Shown in pieces: positions 6,279 through 14,958 of a stretch of 31,407 bases of DNA; the stretch's first letter is position 1, and every line of letters starts with the position of its first letter. This DNA is from Clostridia bacterium. GTDB lineage: Bacteria > Bacillota_A > Clostridia > Christensenellales > Aristaeellaceae. Both the position numbers and the translations under genes were made by a program. The stretch covers positions 1 to 31,407 of the forward strand of contig BNUH01000033.1 in assembly GCA_025997215.1 (NCBI GenBank). The letters are read 5' to 3'. Under the pieces are notes generated by a model. That model saw only the letters and a program-made list of their open reading frames with translations. It was not told the origin of the DNA and did not search any database.

Positions 6279-8726
6279 ATGAAAGACTCCAAAGGAAGAG
6301 GACGCTCTCCGTCCTCTTCTTTACTCCTATCGTTCCGTGCACGGCATCTGTACAGCTATCTGCTGCTTGCGGTAATATTGCTGTCCGTACTCGGCTTCCC
6401 TGTCTACGGCGCGATTCGGAATATGACCGGCGAGCATCTGACAGCCTCGGCGGAGCGCGGCGTCGTATCGCTCGCGGACGCGATGGCTGATCTATGCAGG
6501 GAGATGGACCGCACCGCGTTCACGCTCCAGGCGGACGGCAAGATATTGCCGACGCTGCTGCAGGATGACGCGTACTACGCGCTCTCCGCAAACCGTGAGT
6601 TGGCGCGAATCGTTGCAGCTGGCGATATAAGCGACATAGCTGTCGTTTATACGACGCAAATGTTCGACGGCACAGGCAAGGTATATGCCGCAAGCGGCAC
6701 GGTCTCCAAGAGCATGTTCTTCGAGTTCTTTTATCGGTATAATCAGTGGAGCCTTGGAGAGCTGGAACAGCACATGGAGGAATACATAGCCGCCTTCTTC
6801 CGGCCGATGGAGCCTGTGCTTTATCGCGGTATGGAACGGCTGCAATTCATGACATATGTGGTGCCGCTGAACCGAAGCGGACGCAATACGCGGGGTATTA
6901 TGCTGTTTATGCTTAACCAGAAGGCTATTGAAGATCGCATCCTGCGCGCCAACCTTCCAGAGGCTTCAAGCATACTGATATCCGATCCGCAGCGCGGATT
7001 GCTATATGCACATAACCTTCCCGATAATGTCGACTCGGACTCAGCAGCCGCCATTCCTCTGGATCAGGATCGCCTCACGCTTGACGGACGGTCGTATTAC
7101 AGTCACGCGCAAATCAACGCGTACAACGGGCTGATAGTACAGATGCTCCTTCCGGATGTGGCGATTGCCGCCGCCATTCATGAGGGAGTACGGGAAGTCT
7201 TGATATTCCTGTTCGTCGGGGTTATATGCGCGATCGCGGTCGCCGCCGTGCTTACAGTGCAGGCGGATAAGCCTGTTCGCCGCCTTACTCATAAAGCGCG
7301 TCGGCTGATGCCAGCTACGGAGCGAGCGTATCCGAATGAATTCGACCTTATATCCGACACCCTCACGCATCTTGAAAACAATGTCGAGCAATTGCGCGGA
7401 CGGCTGCATTCGCAGCGCGGTGTTATGTATACGCACCTGCTCAACAAGCTGTTTGAGGAAAAGTTGGATGAATTGGATACGCTTCTGCACCTGCTGCGCG
7501 AGGACGGCATTCGTCTGGATGGCCCGGCATTCCGTGTACTGATACTGCGGATCGACGACGCGCAGGGGTTCAAGCAGCGATTTGCTCCCGCAATGCGCGA
7601 TCTCGTCCGCGCGGAGCTTATCGAGCTGGCGCAGCAGGCTGTGTTGGATTCGGGATTATCGGGCGTCGGCTGCGATTTCGGGTGGAAGCTGCATGTCGCA
7701 CTGCTGCTGAACGGCAATTGCGGCGCAGCAAACACAGGCAAAGATGTCGGGCAGGCTGACAGGTTAAGTGAGGAAACTCTCGCAGGAGATGCCTTCCCGC
7801 TGGACAGGGACAGCGTGTACTCGCTTGCGACGCGCATACTGCATATAGCGGCGCAGGATCTCAACCTGTCGCTGACAATAGGCATATCGCGTCCGATATA
7901 TGATTTCCAAAGCGTCAGCAACGCCGCAGATGAAGCGCTGGAGGAGACGGACAGGCGCTTCATGGTTGGCGAGGGATGCATATTCTGCGCCGGCGATCCG
8001 CGTTCTGAAAGCGCCGCGGCGCAGGAGTGGGCGAATCTTGAGGCCGGGGTGCTTCGCGCGCTGCAGCTTGAGGAATATGACGTCTGTCGCCAAAAGCTCT
8101 CGGAATATATCGACTGCGCCACGCGCTGCAGCCAGAGCGCACACGCCCGCCAGTCGATGACGTTGCTGCTGCTTTCCATGCGCCAAACGCTGCACGGCAT
8201 GAGCCCGCCCGATTCCACCGACTGGAAGAGCGCCATCGATGCTATGCTTACACTGCAGCCGGAAACAATCACCCAATTGCAGGAAGGGTTGGAGAATCTG
8301 CTGGACGCAATGGCTGACGGGCGGCAGCAGTTGGAACGCTCGCGCAACACGGCGCTTGTCGGGCGCGCAATGGCGTTCCTTGACGGCAATATATCACTTA
8401 CTTCGCTTAACATTGATTTGATGGCTGATACGCTGCACGTTTCCGCCGGGCACCTTTCCCGCGCGTTCAAGGATCAGACTCATATCACCCCGATGCACTA
8501 CCTGGACGCGCAGCGTATGCAGCGCGCCCGCACGCTGCTGCGCGATACAGGCATGAATATCACCGAGCTGCTGGCGGCATGCGGGTATGTGGATAAATCG
8601 AACTTCATCCGTAAGTTTCGCAAACTGTACGGCATGACGCCAATGATGTACCGCCAGTCGCAGCAGCAAGAATCGCTGGAGTCTCCTGCGGTATCAGATA
8701 ACCAGGAGGACGCAGAAGATATATGA
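6279..8726 (+). CDS. Membrane-bound AraC-family sensor/regulator (YesN-like)
   Basis: This 815-residue one-component regulator probably senses a sugar outside the cell and controls the transporter and glycosidase genes. It has a transmembrane helix at about residues 24-46, an extracytoplasmic domain of about 260 residues (47-305), a second helix at about 306-327 (VLIFLFVGVICAIAVAAVL), a cytoplasmic linker, and an AraC-type double HTH at about 690-795. The HTH contains DTLHVSAGHLSRAFK and ACGYVDKSNFIRKFRKLYG with the terminal GMTPMMYR. There is no histidine kinase or receiver domain, so signal and DNA binding sit in one chain. It starts 3 bp after the receptor gene's stop with no clear ribosome-binding site, suggesting translational coupling. 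Confidence 0.9.
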   Translation: MKDSKGRGRSPSSSLLLSFRARHLYSYLLLAVILLSVLGFPVYGAIRNMTGEHLTASAERGVVSLADAMADLCREMDRTAFTLQADGKILPTLLQDDAYYALSANRELARIVAAGDISDIAVVYTTQMFDGTGKVYAASGTVSKSMFFEFFYRYNQWSLGELEQHMEEYIAAFFRPMEPVLYRGMERLQFMTYVVPLNRSGRNTRGIMLFMLNQKAIEDRILRANLPEASSILISDPQRGLLYAHNLPDNVDSDSAAAIPLDQDRLTLDGRSYYSHAQINAYNGLIVQMLLPDVAIAAAIHEGVREVLIFLFVGVICAIAVAAVLTVQADKPVRRLTHKARRLMPATERAYPNEFDLISDTLTHLENNVEQLRGRLHSQRGVMYTHLLNKLFEEKLDELDTLLHLLREDGIRLDGPAFRVLILRIDDAQGFKQRFAPAMRDLVRAELIELAQQAVLDSGLSGVGCDFGWKLHVALLLNGNCGAANTGKDVGQADRLSEETLAGDAFPLDRDSVYSLATRILHIAAQDLNLSLTIGISRPIYDFQSVSNAADEALEETDRRFMVGEGCIFCAGDPRSESAAAQEWANLEAGVLRALQLEEYDVCRQKLSEYIDCATRCSQSAHARQSMTLLLLSMRQTLHGMSPPDSTDWKSAIDAMLTLQPETITQLQEGLENLLDAMADGRQQLERSRNTALVGRAMAFLDGNISLTSLNIDLMADTLHVSAGHLSRAFKDQTHITPMHYLDAQRMQRARTLLRDTGMNITELLAACGYVDKSNFIRKFRKLYGMTPMMYRQSQQQESLESPAVSDNQEDAEDI

Positions 8727-8784
8727 ATACATCGTTAATATAAAATCGAATTCGTATGATTCATAAATAATTGGAGGAGAGCAA

Positions 8785-11007
8785 ATGTATCAATCAAGAC
8801 TGCACGCAACCAACGGCCTTATCACACTGACGGTCGACGCGCTCAGCGGCGAGCTGCTCGAGCTGGTCAACGAAAAAACATGGGACAACGTGATCAAGAG
8901 CCATCAGAGGGCAGCGTATACCCCTTTCCGGCTGGAAGGATTTTTTCCCGCCGGTAAGGGCGAATCAAGCGCGCCCGCGTTTCAGGCTGTGCCGCCCCGC
9001 TACGCGCAGATGCTGGCTGATCCGGAGCTGAAACCGCAGCTGAATGTTCGGCAGGACGCGGACAGCGCTCACGTCACCCTCGATTATCCGCACGTCATGA
9101 CTGAATCTGGCAAACTGGATATTGCGGTGCGGATTACAGTCGATCTGCCCGCCGGATCATGCAAGACAGTTTGGCAAATTGAGATCACCCATCATCTGCC
9201 CGGTTTGGAGATACAGCGAGCGTTATTCCCGTACGTCAGTGGCGTTTGGCTGGGCGACGACTGGAGTGACGACATACTGGTGCTGCCGATGCACGCGGGT
9301 CAGCGCGTAGTGAACCCCGTCGCCACGCTTGTGAAGAAACCCGCTTCGGTTCAATGGAAGTGGCAGGAATACATGTATGATTATCAATTAGGCGGGCCTT
9401 ACGGCGCACCCGGTAAGAATGGTGCGCATCATTATGAGCTGCCGTATTCCGGCGCAGGTTCGATGCTTTGGATGGATCTATTCGATGAAAATGAGAATAC
9501 AGGACTTTACATCACCTGCCGCAATGAGAATCTGGTGATGAAAGCATTGCGGGTTGAGAGCTTCGGCGAGGAGAAGCCCGGTTTGTCGCTGATGATCGTG
9601 CACTATCCATGCCTCACCGAAGGCACGTGGAAAAGCGATCCGTGCATAATCGCACTGCATGAAGGCGACTGGCACTGGGCTGCCGATGACTATCGCGAGT
9701 GGAGGCAAACCGTACTGCGTCCGCAAGTTCAAAAACACCGCCCCGAATGGTTTGAGAAGAGCCCAGGCCTTGCAGCGCACTATGACTTCCAGTATCAGGG
9801 CGGCGGAATCGTTCACCGCTTCGCCGATATCCCCGCGTTGTATGACAAGGCTCTGGCACTGGGTATGAACCATCTGCTGCTCTCCGGTTGGAATGTGGAC
9901 GGTTTCGACAACGGCTTCCCGCAGTATACGCCGAATCCCAACCTTGGCACGGAGCAGGATCTCATCGATGCAGTGCGCGCCGTCCGCGAACGCGGCGGTC
10001 ATGTCGCATTCTATCTCAACGCCCGCTTATGCAATATAAAATACGAAAGCAGGGCGGATCTCATCAAGAACAGCGCGATAATGGAGCGCAGCGGGAATCT
10101 CCATATCGAACAGTACGGCGCGCGCGATCTCTCGTTCGCAAGCATGTGCCCCGAGGGTCCTGCATGGCATGATGAGTTTGTCGGAGTGGTCAACTATCTG
10201 ACACACACCATCGGCGCGGATAGCATGTACCTCGATCAACTGGCTATGGGACCGTCCGTGTTATGCTATCATCCTGATCACAAAGAGCACGAGGGCAACC
10301 CCGCAGGCTGGAATCAGGGCTATGAACGGATGCTCGAGAACATGCGCGCCGGGTATGATCCGGACGGCATGGCGCTGTTGTACGAAGGCTGCAGCGATAT
10401 ACACGGCGAGGGCGTTTCGGGGCAGCTGGTCTCAACGATGTTCTACCTGTTCAGCGGGGCGTATCCCGAACTGTATAAATACACATTCCCGGATCAAATT
10501 CTGGTGGATATGATGAACCCGCGCCGGCACTCCGGTATGCGCGCAGATCACGTGGCGCGCCGCTCGACCGAGCTGCTGTACAAGGCGTTTGTCGTAGGCT
10601 CATATTTATGGACATATGACCTTGAGTGGGACAACGGTTTCGACCGCGATCCTGAACAAGCCGAACGGCTGCTAAAGCAGAACACGCTGCGCCGCCATTG
10701 GCTGGAGGCCTACGGTCAGGGCAGGTTTGTTGATAATAAAGGGCTTGGCGCGGTTCCTGAAAAGCTGCTAGTAAAGCGTTTTGAGCTGGAGCGCGGTGCG
10801 TTGCTCGCCGTTGCAAACGAACATCATGTGTCCGGCGAAATCAGCATTGAATGGCTTGGCGACGCACTGCCACGCCTTACAGTTCGCACGCTCGAAGCCC
10901 CGTCGGTTGAAGCAGAAACCGAATACAGAATTGCCGAAGCGAATGGCAAGCGCAGCCTGGTCATAACCGCGCCCGACAGCGAACTGGCCGTACTCGTACT
11001 ACGGTAG
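8785..11007 (+). CDS. DUF6259-type putative glycoside hydrolase
   Basis: This 740-residue protein has the layout of DUF6259 proteins: an N-terminal beta-sandwich (about 1-330), a (beta/alpha)8-barrel (about 330-640) and a C-terminal beta domain. Barrel landmarks are LLLSGWNVDGFDNGFPQYTP (about 363-382), GTEQDLIDAVRAVRERGGHV then AFYLNARL (about 390-420), and SMYLDQ, with Asp 484 at a strand end where a nucleophile would sit. There is no signal peptide, so it should act in the cytoplasm on imported glycan. GGAGGAG lies 6 bp before the ATG. It follows the AraC-type regulator by 58 bp of AT-rich DNA that might hold a promoter. The family's substrate is not known to me, so glycosidase activity is inferred from the fold pattern and neighbours. 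Confidence 0.75.
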   Translation: MYQSRLHATNGLITLTVDALSGELLELVNEKTWDNVIKSHQRAAYTPFRLEGFFPAGKGESSAPAFQAVPPRYAQMLADPELKPQLNVRQDADSAHVTLDYPHVMTESGKLDIAVRITVDLPAGSCKTVWQIEITHHLPGLEIQRALFPYVSGVWLGDDWSDDILVLPMHAGQRVVNPVATLVKKPASVQWKWQEYMYDYQLGGPYGAPGKNGAHHYELPYSGAGSMLWMDLFDENENTGLYITCRNENLVMKALRVESFGEEKPGLSLMIVHYPCLTEGTWKSDPCIIALHEGDWHWAADDYREWRQTVLRPQVQKHRPEWFEKSPGLAAHYDFQYQGGGIVHRFADIPALYDKALALGMNHLLLSGWNVDGFDNGFPQYTPNPNLGTEQDLIDAVRAVRERGGHVAFYLNARLCNIKYESRADLIKNSAIMERSGNLHIEQYGARDLSFASMCPEGPAWHDEFVGVVNYLTHTIGADSMYLDQLAMGPSVLCYHPDHKEHEGNPAGWNQGYERMLENMRAGYDPDGMALLYEGCSDIHGEGVSGQLVSTMFYLFSGAYPELYKYTFPDQILVDMMNPRRHSGMRADHVARRSTELLYKAFVVGSYLWTYDLEWDNGFDRDPEQAERLLKQNTLRRHWLEAYGQGRFVDNKGLGAVPEKLLVKRFELERGALLAVANEHHVSGEISIEWLGDALPRLTVRTLEAPSVEAETEYRIAEANGKRSLVITAPDSELAVLVLR

Positions 11008-11028
11008 CGTGAATACGGAGGAATAACC

Positions 11029-13224
11029 ATGATTAATAGCCGGATTATCCGACATGACTCGGGTTTCCTAATAGAGGCGGACGGCAAGCACATTCCGCCG
11101 TATGCGTACATATCATATCAGCCGTCGAAAGCTGATTACACAGGGTTTCAGAAGGCGGGAGTCCGCCTATACTCAACAGGTGTTTACGCCGGGGATCGCG
11201 GAATAAATCCCGTCAGCGGCATTCGTCCGTTCCGTCCGGGATTCTGGAAGGGCCCAGACACGTTCGATTTCTCCGCCGTGGACGAGGATTTTCGCAAGAT
11301 AGTCCTCGATGCGGCACCTGGAGAGGTATACCTGCTGCCTCGCCTGATGCTCGAGCCGCCCTCCTGGTGGGAGGCCGCTCATCCCGAGGCGGTTTGCCGC
11401 GATTACCAAGGCGCGCCGCTTCGCGTTTCATACGCCGAACCGGGATTCTCCCGCGCGATGGAGCCGCCCATGCGCGCGTTCCAAGTCTGGCTTGAGTGGT
11501 CGGGCTGGGATAAATATGTGCTCGGATGGCATCTGGCGTGCGGCAGCACCGAGGAATTCATTCGTCCGGTGCTGCACGCCCGGCAATATGCGGATTTTTC
11601 AGAGCAGGCAAAACGCGAGTTCCGCGTCTGGCTGACGGAACGTTATGGATCGGTGGAGCGGCTCAATCACGCATGGAACGCCGAGTATACGGCTATTGAC
11701 GACGTTCAACCGCCCCATCCCTCCCAGAGAGCATATTGCCTGCACGGTGAACTGCGCGATCCTGTAATTGAAGTGTCGGTTATAGATTATTATCGATATC
11801 ACAGCGAAGCGTTGGCAAGTGCCGTTATTCGAGTGAGCCGCCTTGCGAAGGATATCACTGGCGGTCGCCAGATAATGGGCGCGTTCTACGGATATACAGT
11901 CAATGTGCCGAACCCCGAGCACGGGCACGCCGCGCTTGGAATGCTGCTGGCCGACGACGCGGTGGATTTCCTGGCCAGCCCGTTCACATATATGGACAGA
12001 CGCGCAGCGGGCGTAGATTGGCCGTTTCAAGGTCCTGTCACTTCAGCTGCGCTGCACGGCAAGCCATGGTTCATGGAAGCGGACGTCCGCACCAATCTTT
12101 CCAAGCCGATCAGCCAATGTATGACATTCGCCAACCCCGTCGCAAACGACCGCTATGACGAGACGGTATGGTGGGGTCCTGATACCATAGAAGGTTCGCT
12201 GGGCCAGATGGGCAAAGCGTTCGCACGAGTTCTGACACATCACACCGCCATATGGTGGTTCGATATGTGGGGCGGCTGGTATGACGCGCCGGAACTGATG
12301 GCGTTTCAGGCGAAAGCCCGCGCGATATACGAATCCGAAACGGCCGCGGGAACAATGCGCCAATCCGCACAGATTGCGTTATTCTTTGATGAGAAGGTAT
12401 ATTCGCGGCTGCAGCCGGGTGGACTTGCGAATAATCAGACGATATACATTCTGCTGAAAGAATTGGGCTGGCTAGGTGCGCCGTATCACGTTTATCTTTT
12501 ATCGGATCTTGAGAATGTTGATCCAGCCCAGTATCGCATGGCGATATTCCCATTTGCGACCGACTGGACGGAATCGCATTTGGCGGCGCTGAAACGTTGG
12601 AAATCCGCCGAGCGCCTGTTGTTGTTTACAGGCATACCGGGTTCTGAGAAGGTTAACCCCACTCTGCTGACAGGCATAGCGTGGCAGCCGTCGCCATACG
12701 GCGAGATATCCGCGGCACGGTTTAGATCCGCGTCGGGTGACCAGCTTGAGGCAAAGTCAGCCGCGCGGTTCGAGACAAGTGGTTCGGATCATAGCGATAA
12801 TATTCATTTCCCGGAAGAATCGCCTGAACTGCCGGTACCGGAACTCCTGCCCGCGAAAACGGACATCGTCGTTCGGCGGCTGGATAACGGAGCGCCAGGA
12901 CTGGTGCTGCATCGCGGAAAGACGGAGCTGACCGCGTGGAGCCTCCCACTGGTACTGCCCAGCGCGCTTCTGCGTGATTTGGCGTTGGCGGCGGGCGTGC
13001 ATATCTACAACTTCGACTGCGACGTTGTTTATGCCAATGATACATACGCAGCCCTTCACGCGCGCACGGCAGGCAGCAAACGCCTGTATCTACCGCGCAA
13101 AGGCAGCCTGCGCGACGCATTTACCGATGAAGTTCTAGAGGGTTGTGAATCCTTCACTGATTTCCTTATGCAGGCAGGCGAGACGCGGCTGTTCAAAATC
13201 CAATGGGCGGAGGAAAACATATGA
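11029..13224 (+). CDS. GH42-like (clan GH-A) glycosidase
   Basis: This 731-residue protein resembles GH42-type beta-galactosidases: an N-terminal barrel (about 20-400), a middle glutamine-amidotransferase-like domain (about 440-560, with QIALFFDEKVYSRLQ at its start) and a C-terminal beta domain. Likely catalytic residues are the glutamates in WHLACGSTEEF (E175/E176, acid/base position) and in KPWFMEADVR (E350, nucleophile position). The acid/base site reads S-T-E-E and not the classical N-E, so it belongs to an outlying branch and the substrate may not be a beta-galactoside. It lacks a signal peptide. GGAGG precedes the ATG, 21 bp after the upstream glycosidase gene. Its stop overlaps the next start (ATGA), implying coupled translation. 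Confidence 0.8.
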   Translation: MINSRIIRHDSGFLIEADGKHIPPYAYISYQPSKADYTGFQKAGVRLYSTGVYAGDRGINPVSGIRPFRPGFWKGPDTFDFSAVDEDFRKIVLDAAPGEVYLLPRLMLEPPSWWEAAHPEAVCRDYQGAPLRVSYAEPGFSRAMEPPMRAFQVWLEWSGWDKYVLGWHLACGSTEEFIRPVLHARQYADFSEQAKREFRVWLTERYGSVERLNHAWNAEYTAIDDVQPPHPSQRAYCLHGELRDPVIEVSVIDYYRYHSEALASAVIRVSRLAKDITGGRQIMGAFYGYTVNVPNPEHGHAALGMLLADDAVDFLASPFTYMDRRAAGVDWPFQGPVTSAALHGKPWFMEADVRTNLSKPISQCMTFANPVANDRYDETVWWGPDTIEGSLGQMGKAFARVLTHHTAIWWFDMWGGWYDAPELMAFQAKARAIYESETAAGTMRQSAQIALFFDEKVYSRLQPGGLANNQTIYILLKELGWLGAPYHVYLLSDLENVDPAQYRMAIFPFATDWTESHLAALKRWKSAERLLLFTGIPGSEKVNPTLLTGIAWQPSPYGEISAARFRSASGDQLEAKSAARFETSGSDHSDNIHFPEESPELPVPELLPAKTDIVVRRLDNGAPGLVLHRGKTELTAWSLPLVLPSALLRDLALAAGVHIYNFDCDVVYANDTYAALHARTAGSKRLYLPRKGSLRDAFTDEVLEGCESFTDFLMQAGETRLFKIQWAEENI

Positions 13225-14414
13225 GCGGCAAGGTAAAGGTACTCAACGGTATAGATCGTCCGGAGGTTTTGGATAAACTGCTGCGCGGCGCAAGGATCGG
13301 CTTGGCGACTGGCGGCTCAGCTGTCGATCGGTATCTGACCCCGTGCGTCGACGTGCTTGCCGCGCGTTTCAACGTCACCGCTCTGTTCAACACAATCCTG
13401 GGTATTCGCGGCGAATACCGCTTAGGCGAGACGACACCCTTCTACACGGACGCGGCGACGGGTTTACCCGCCTACAGTATATTCAGCAGACAATGCGCCG
13501 CCCCGACCGAAGAGATGCTTTCGGCTGTTGATATTGTCGTATTCGACATAAAGGAAGCCGGGGTGCGCTTCTATGAGTATCTGGCGTGCGCGGCCAACGT
13601 GCTCAAAGCCTGCGCTAAGGCTGGAAAACCCATGGTTGTGCTCGACCGCGCTGCGCCGATCGGCGGCGAAATCGTTGAAGGAACAGTATGCCCGTCTGCT
13701 ATGCATACCGTGGTAGGCGATTATGGTTTGCCCACGCGCACAGCCCTCACGCTGGGCGAATTCTGCCGCTATGTCAACGGTGAGTTTTCGGTGGGCTGCG
13801 ACCTGCATGTAGTTAAGGTGGAAGGTTGGCGACGAGGCCTTTACTATGATGAGACCGATCTGCCGTGGGTGCTGCCCTCGCCCAGCCTTCCCACAACGGA
13901 ATCCAATATAATATATGCAGGAATGTGCATATTCGAAGGCATTGACAACATCAGCGAGGGGCGCGGAACGACCCAGCCGTTTCAGCTGATCGGCGCGCCG
14001 TGGATGGCCGGCAGTGAGGTTGCGATGCGTATGCGCAGGCGAGGCCTTGATGGAGCGACATTTGGGCCAGCGTATTTTAAGCCCACATACGGGCCGTTTG
14101 CGCATGAGCTATGCTCGGGCATTCAGGTGCATGTTTCCGATCGGAGAGAGTATCAATCTTTCCGTACGGCCCTTGTATTGCTTGAGGAAATCCGGGCTCT
14201 GTATGGCGATAAGCTCATTTATCGCGATACAAGCGCCGGTCATGACGTCGCTGAGGAATTATCTGAACCAGTGTTTACAAAATATCTGGAGAAGATATTG
14301 GCAGTCCCCGGATACTTGGACAGCGGTTTAAGCGCGGATGCGTTAATCGATGCGCACGCATCCGGCCGGGCGGCTTATACGCATGCCAAACAAAAATATC
14401 ATCTGTACGAATGA
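13221..14414 (+). CDS. NamZ/DUF1343-type exo-muramidase-like protein
   Basis: NamZ enzymes (GH171, formerly YbbC/DUF1343) release terminal MurNAc from peptidoglycan fragments. This 397-residue member has the family landmarks: GIRGEYRLGE (61-70), VFDIKEAGVRFYEY (107-120), VLDRAAPIGG, VVKVEGWRR, and NISEGRGTTQPF (243-254). I choose the ATG at 13221 because GGCGGAGG sits about 8 bp before it and it overlaps the upstream TGA (ATGA). An earlier in-frame ATG (13203) would place that site inside the gene. Two departures are notable. The family's PEHG-(I/F)RG motif reads N-T-I-L-G-IRG (57-64), so its Glu and His are missing, and DIQD reads D-I-K-E. There is no signal peptide, unlike secreted NamZ. 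It may be non-catalytic or have changed specificity. Confidence 0.85.
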   Translation: MSGKVKVLNGIDRPEVLDKLLRGARIGLATGGSAVDRYLTPCVDVLAARFNVTALFNTILGIRGEYRLGETTPFYTDAATGLPAYSIFSRQCAAPTEEMLSAVDIVVFDIKEAGVRFYEYLACAANVLKACAKAGKPMVVLDRAAPIGGEIVEGTVCPSAMHTVVGDYGLPTRTALTLGEFCRYVNGEFSVGCDLHVVKVEGWRRGLYYDETDLPWVLPSPSLPTTESNIIYAGMCIFEGIDNISEGRGTTQPFQLIGAPWMAGSEVAMRMRRRGLDGATFGPAYFKPTYGPFAHELCSGIQVHVSDRREYQSFRTALVLLEEIRALYGDKLIYRDTSAGHDVAEELSEPVFTKYLEKILAVPGYLDSGLSADALIDAHASGRAAYTHAKQKYHLYE

Positions 14415-14463
14415 TCACATTTTGGTTCTAGAAAATTCATTAGCTTATCTTTGTGTTTATCAA

Positions 14464-14498
14464 GGTGATAGTCGTAAACAGGGTTGACGACTATCACC
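14464..14498. terminator. Hairpin after the first cluster (possible terminator)
   Basis: A perfect 12-bp stem, GGTGATAGTCGT with ACGACTATCACC, encloses an 11-nt loop about 50 bp after the NamZ-type gene. No T-run follows on either strand, so intrinsic termination would be weak. It could instead be a protein-binding site. Confidence 0.5.
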
Positions 14499-14536
14499 AT
14501 TGAAAAAGACTGTGTGCTAACAACATTAGGATGTTC

Positions 14537-14821
14537 CTAATAGTCTTTGCATTTATTGTTGAATACCTCAACAATCTGCGGGAGGCATGGTGCATTGCCT
14601 TTATAGAAAAGCCACCCGATAAGGACGGCTACGATACTTCCAAGTTCACTCGGGTCGGTATTTCATTCTTGGGCATATTGAGCGATTAGCTCTTTAGCCC
14701 GCTCCTCACTGATGGCTCCAGCCCTAGCTATTGTCTTAGGATTGGTAATACTATCCAGGGTGATTAGGTCTATAGTCAGAGTATACCTGACCAACGCCGT
14801 TACCTCGGGGCATTTGTTTTT
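14537..14821 (-). pseudogene. Decayed small ORF, unknown function
   Basis: On the minus strand a protein-like frame runs from an upstream stop (14822-14824) to TAG (14537-14539). It includes AISEERAKELIAQYAQE, then one in-frame TGA, then NTDPSELGSIVAVLIGWLFY and QIVEVFNNKCKDY. It has an amphipathic helix, a hydrophobic segment and normal-looking codons, but no in-frame ATG. I do not recognise the family. It may be a degraded gene or chance. Confidence 0.35.
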
Positions 14822-14868
14822 TCAATCGGCAGGGTAACAAAAAATACTATATAAAGTGACAAAAACTA

Positions 14869-14897
14869 TTGCCAAAACTGTCGAGTTCTGGTATACT
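14869..14897 (+). promoter_or_regulatory. Sigma-70-type promoter of the LacI-led operon
   Basis: TTGCCA (14869-14874) and TATACT (14892-14897) are separated by exactly 17 bp. The predicted start of transcription, near 14904, falls inside the operator palindrome. Confidence 0.7.
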
Positions 14898-14900
14898 ACC

Positions 14901-14924
14901 TGCATGGAAAACGATTTCCATGCA
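14901..14924. promoter_or_regulatory. LacI-family operator, perfect palindrome
   Basis: TGCATGGAAA and TTTCCATGCA flank ACGA, giving 10-bp perfect arms. The core TGGAAAACGATTTCCA has the central CG and TGGAAA half-sites typical of LacI-family operators. It begins 3 bp downstream of the -10 box and just before the LacI-type gene, so autorepression is likely. Outer arms GTATACT (14891) and AGTATAC (14929) extend the dyad. Confidence 0.8.
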
Positions 14925-14958
14925 CTACAGTATACATAATGAATATAGGTTCAACATC

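Noticed and set aside
7289..8470. 393-codon minus-strand frame opposite the AraC-type regulator
   Set aside because: It is rich in Ser, Arg and Cys, as expected of the complement of a GC-rich gene, and has no motif. The plus-strand gene is clear.
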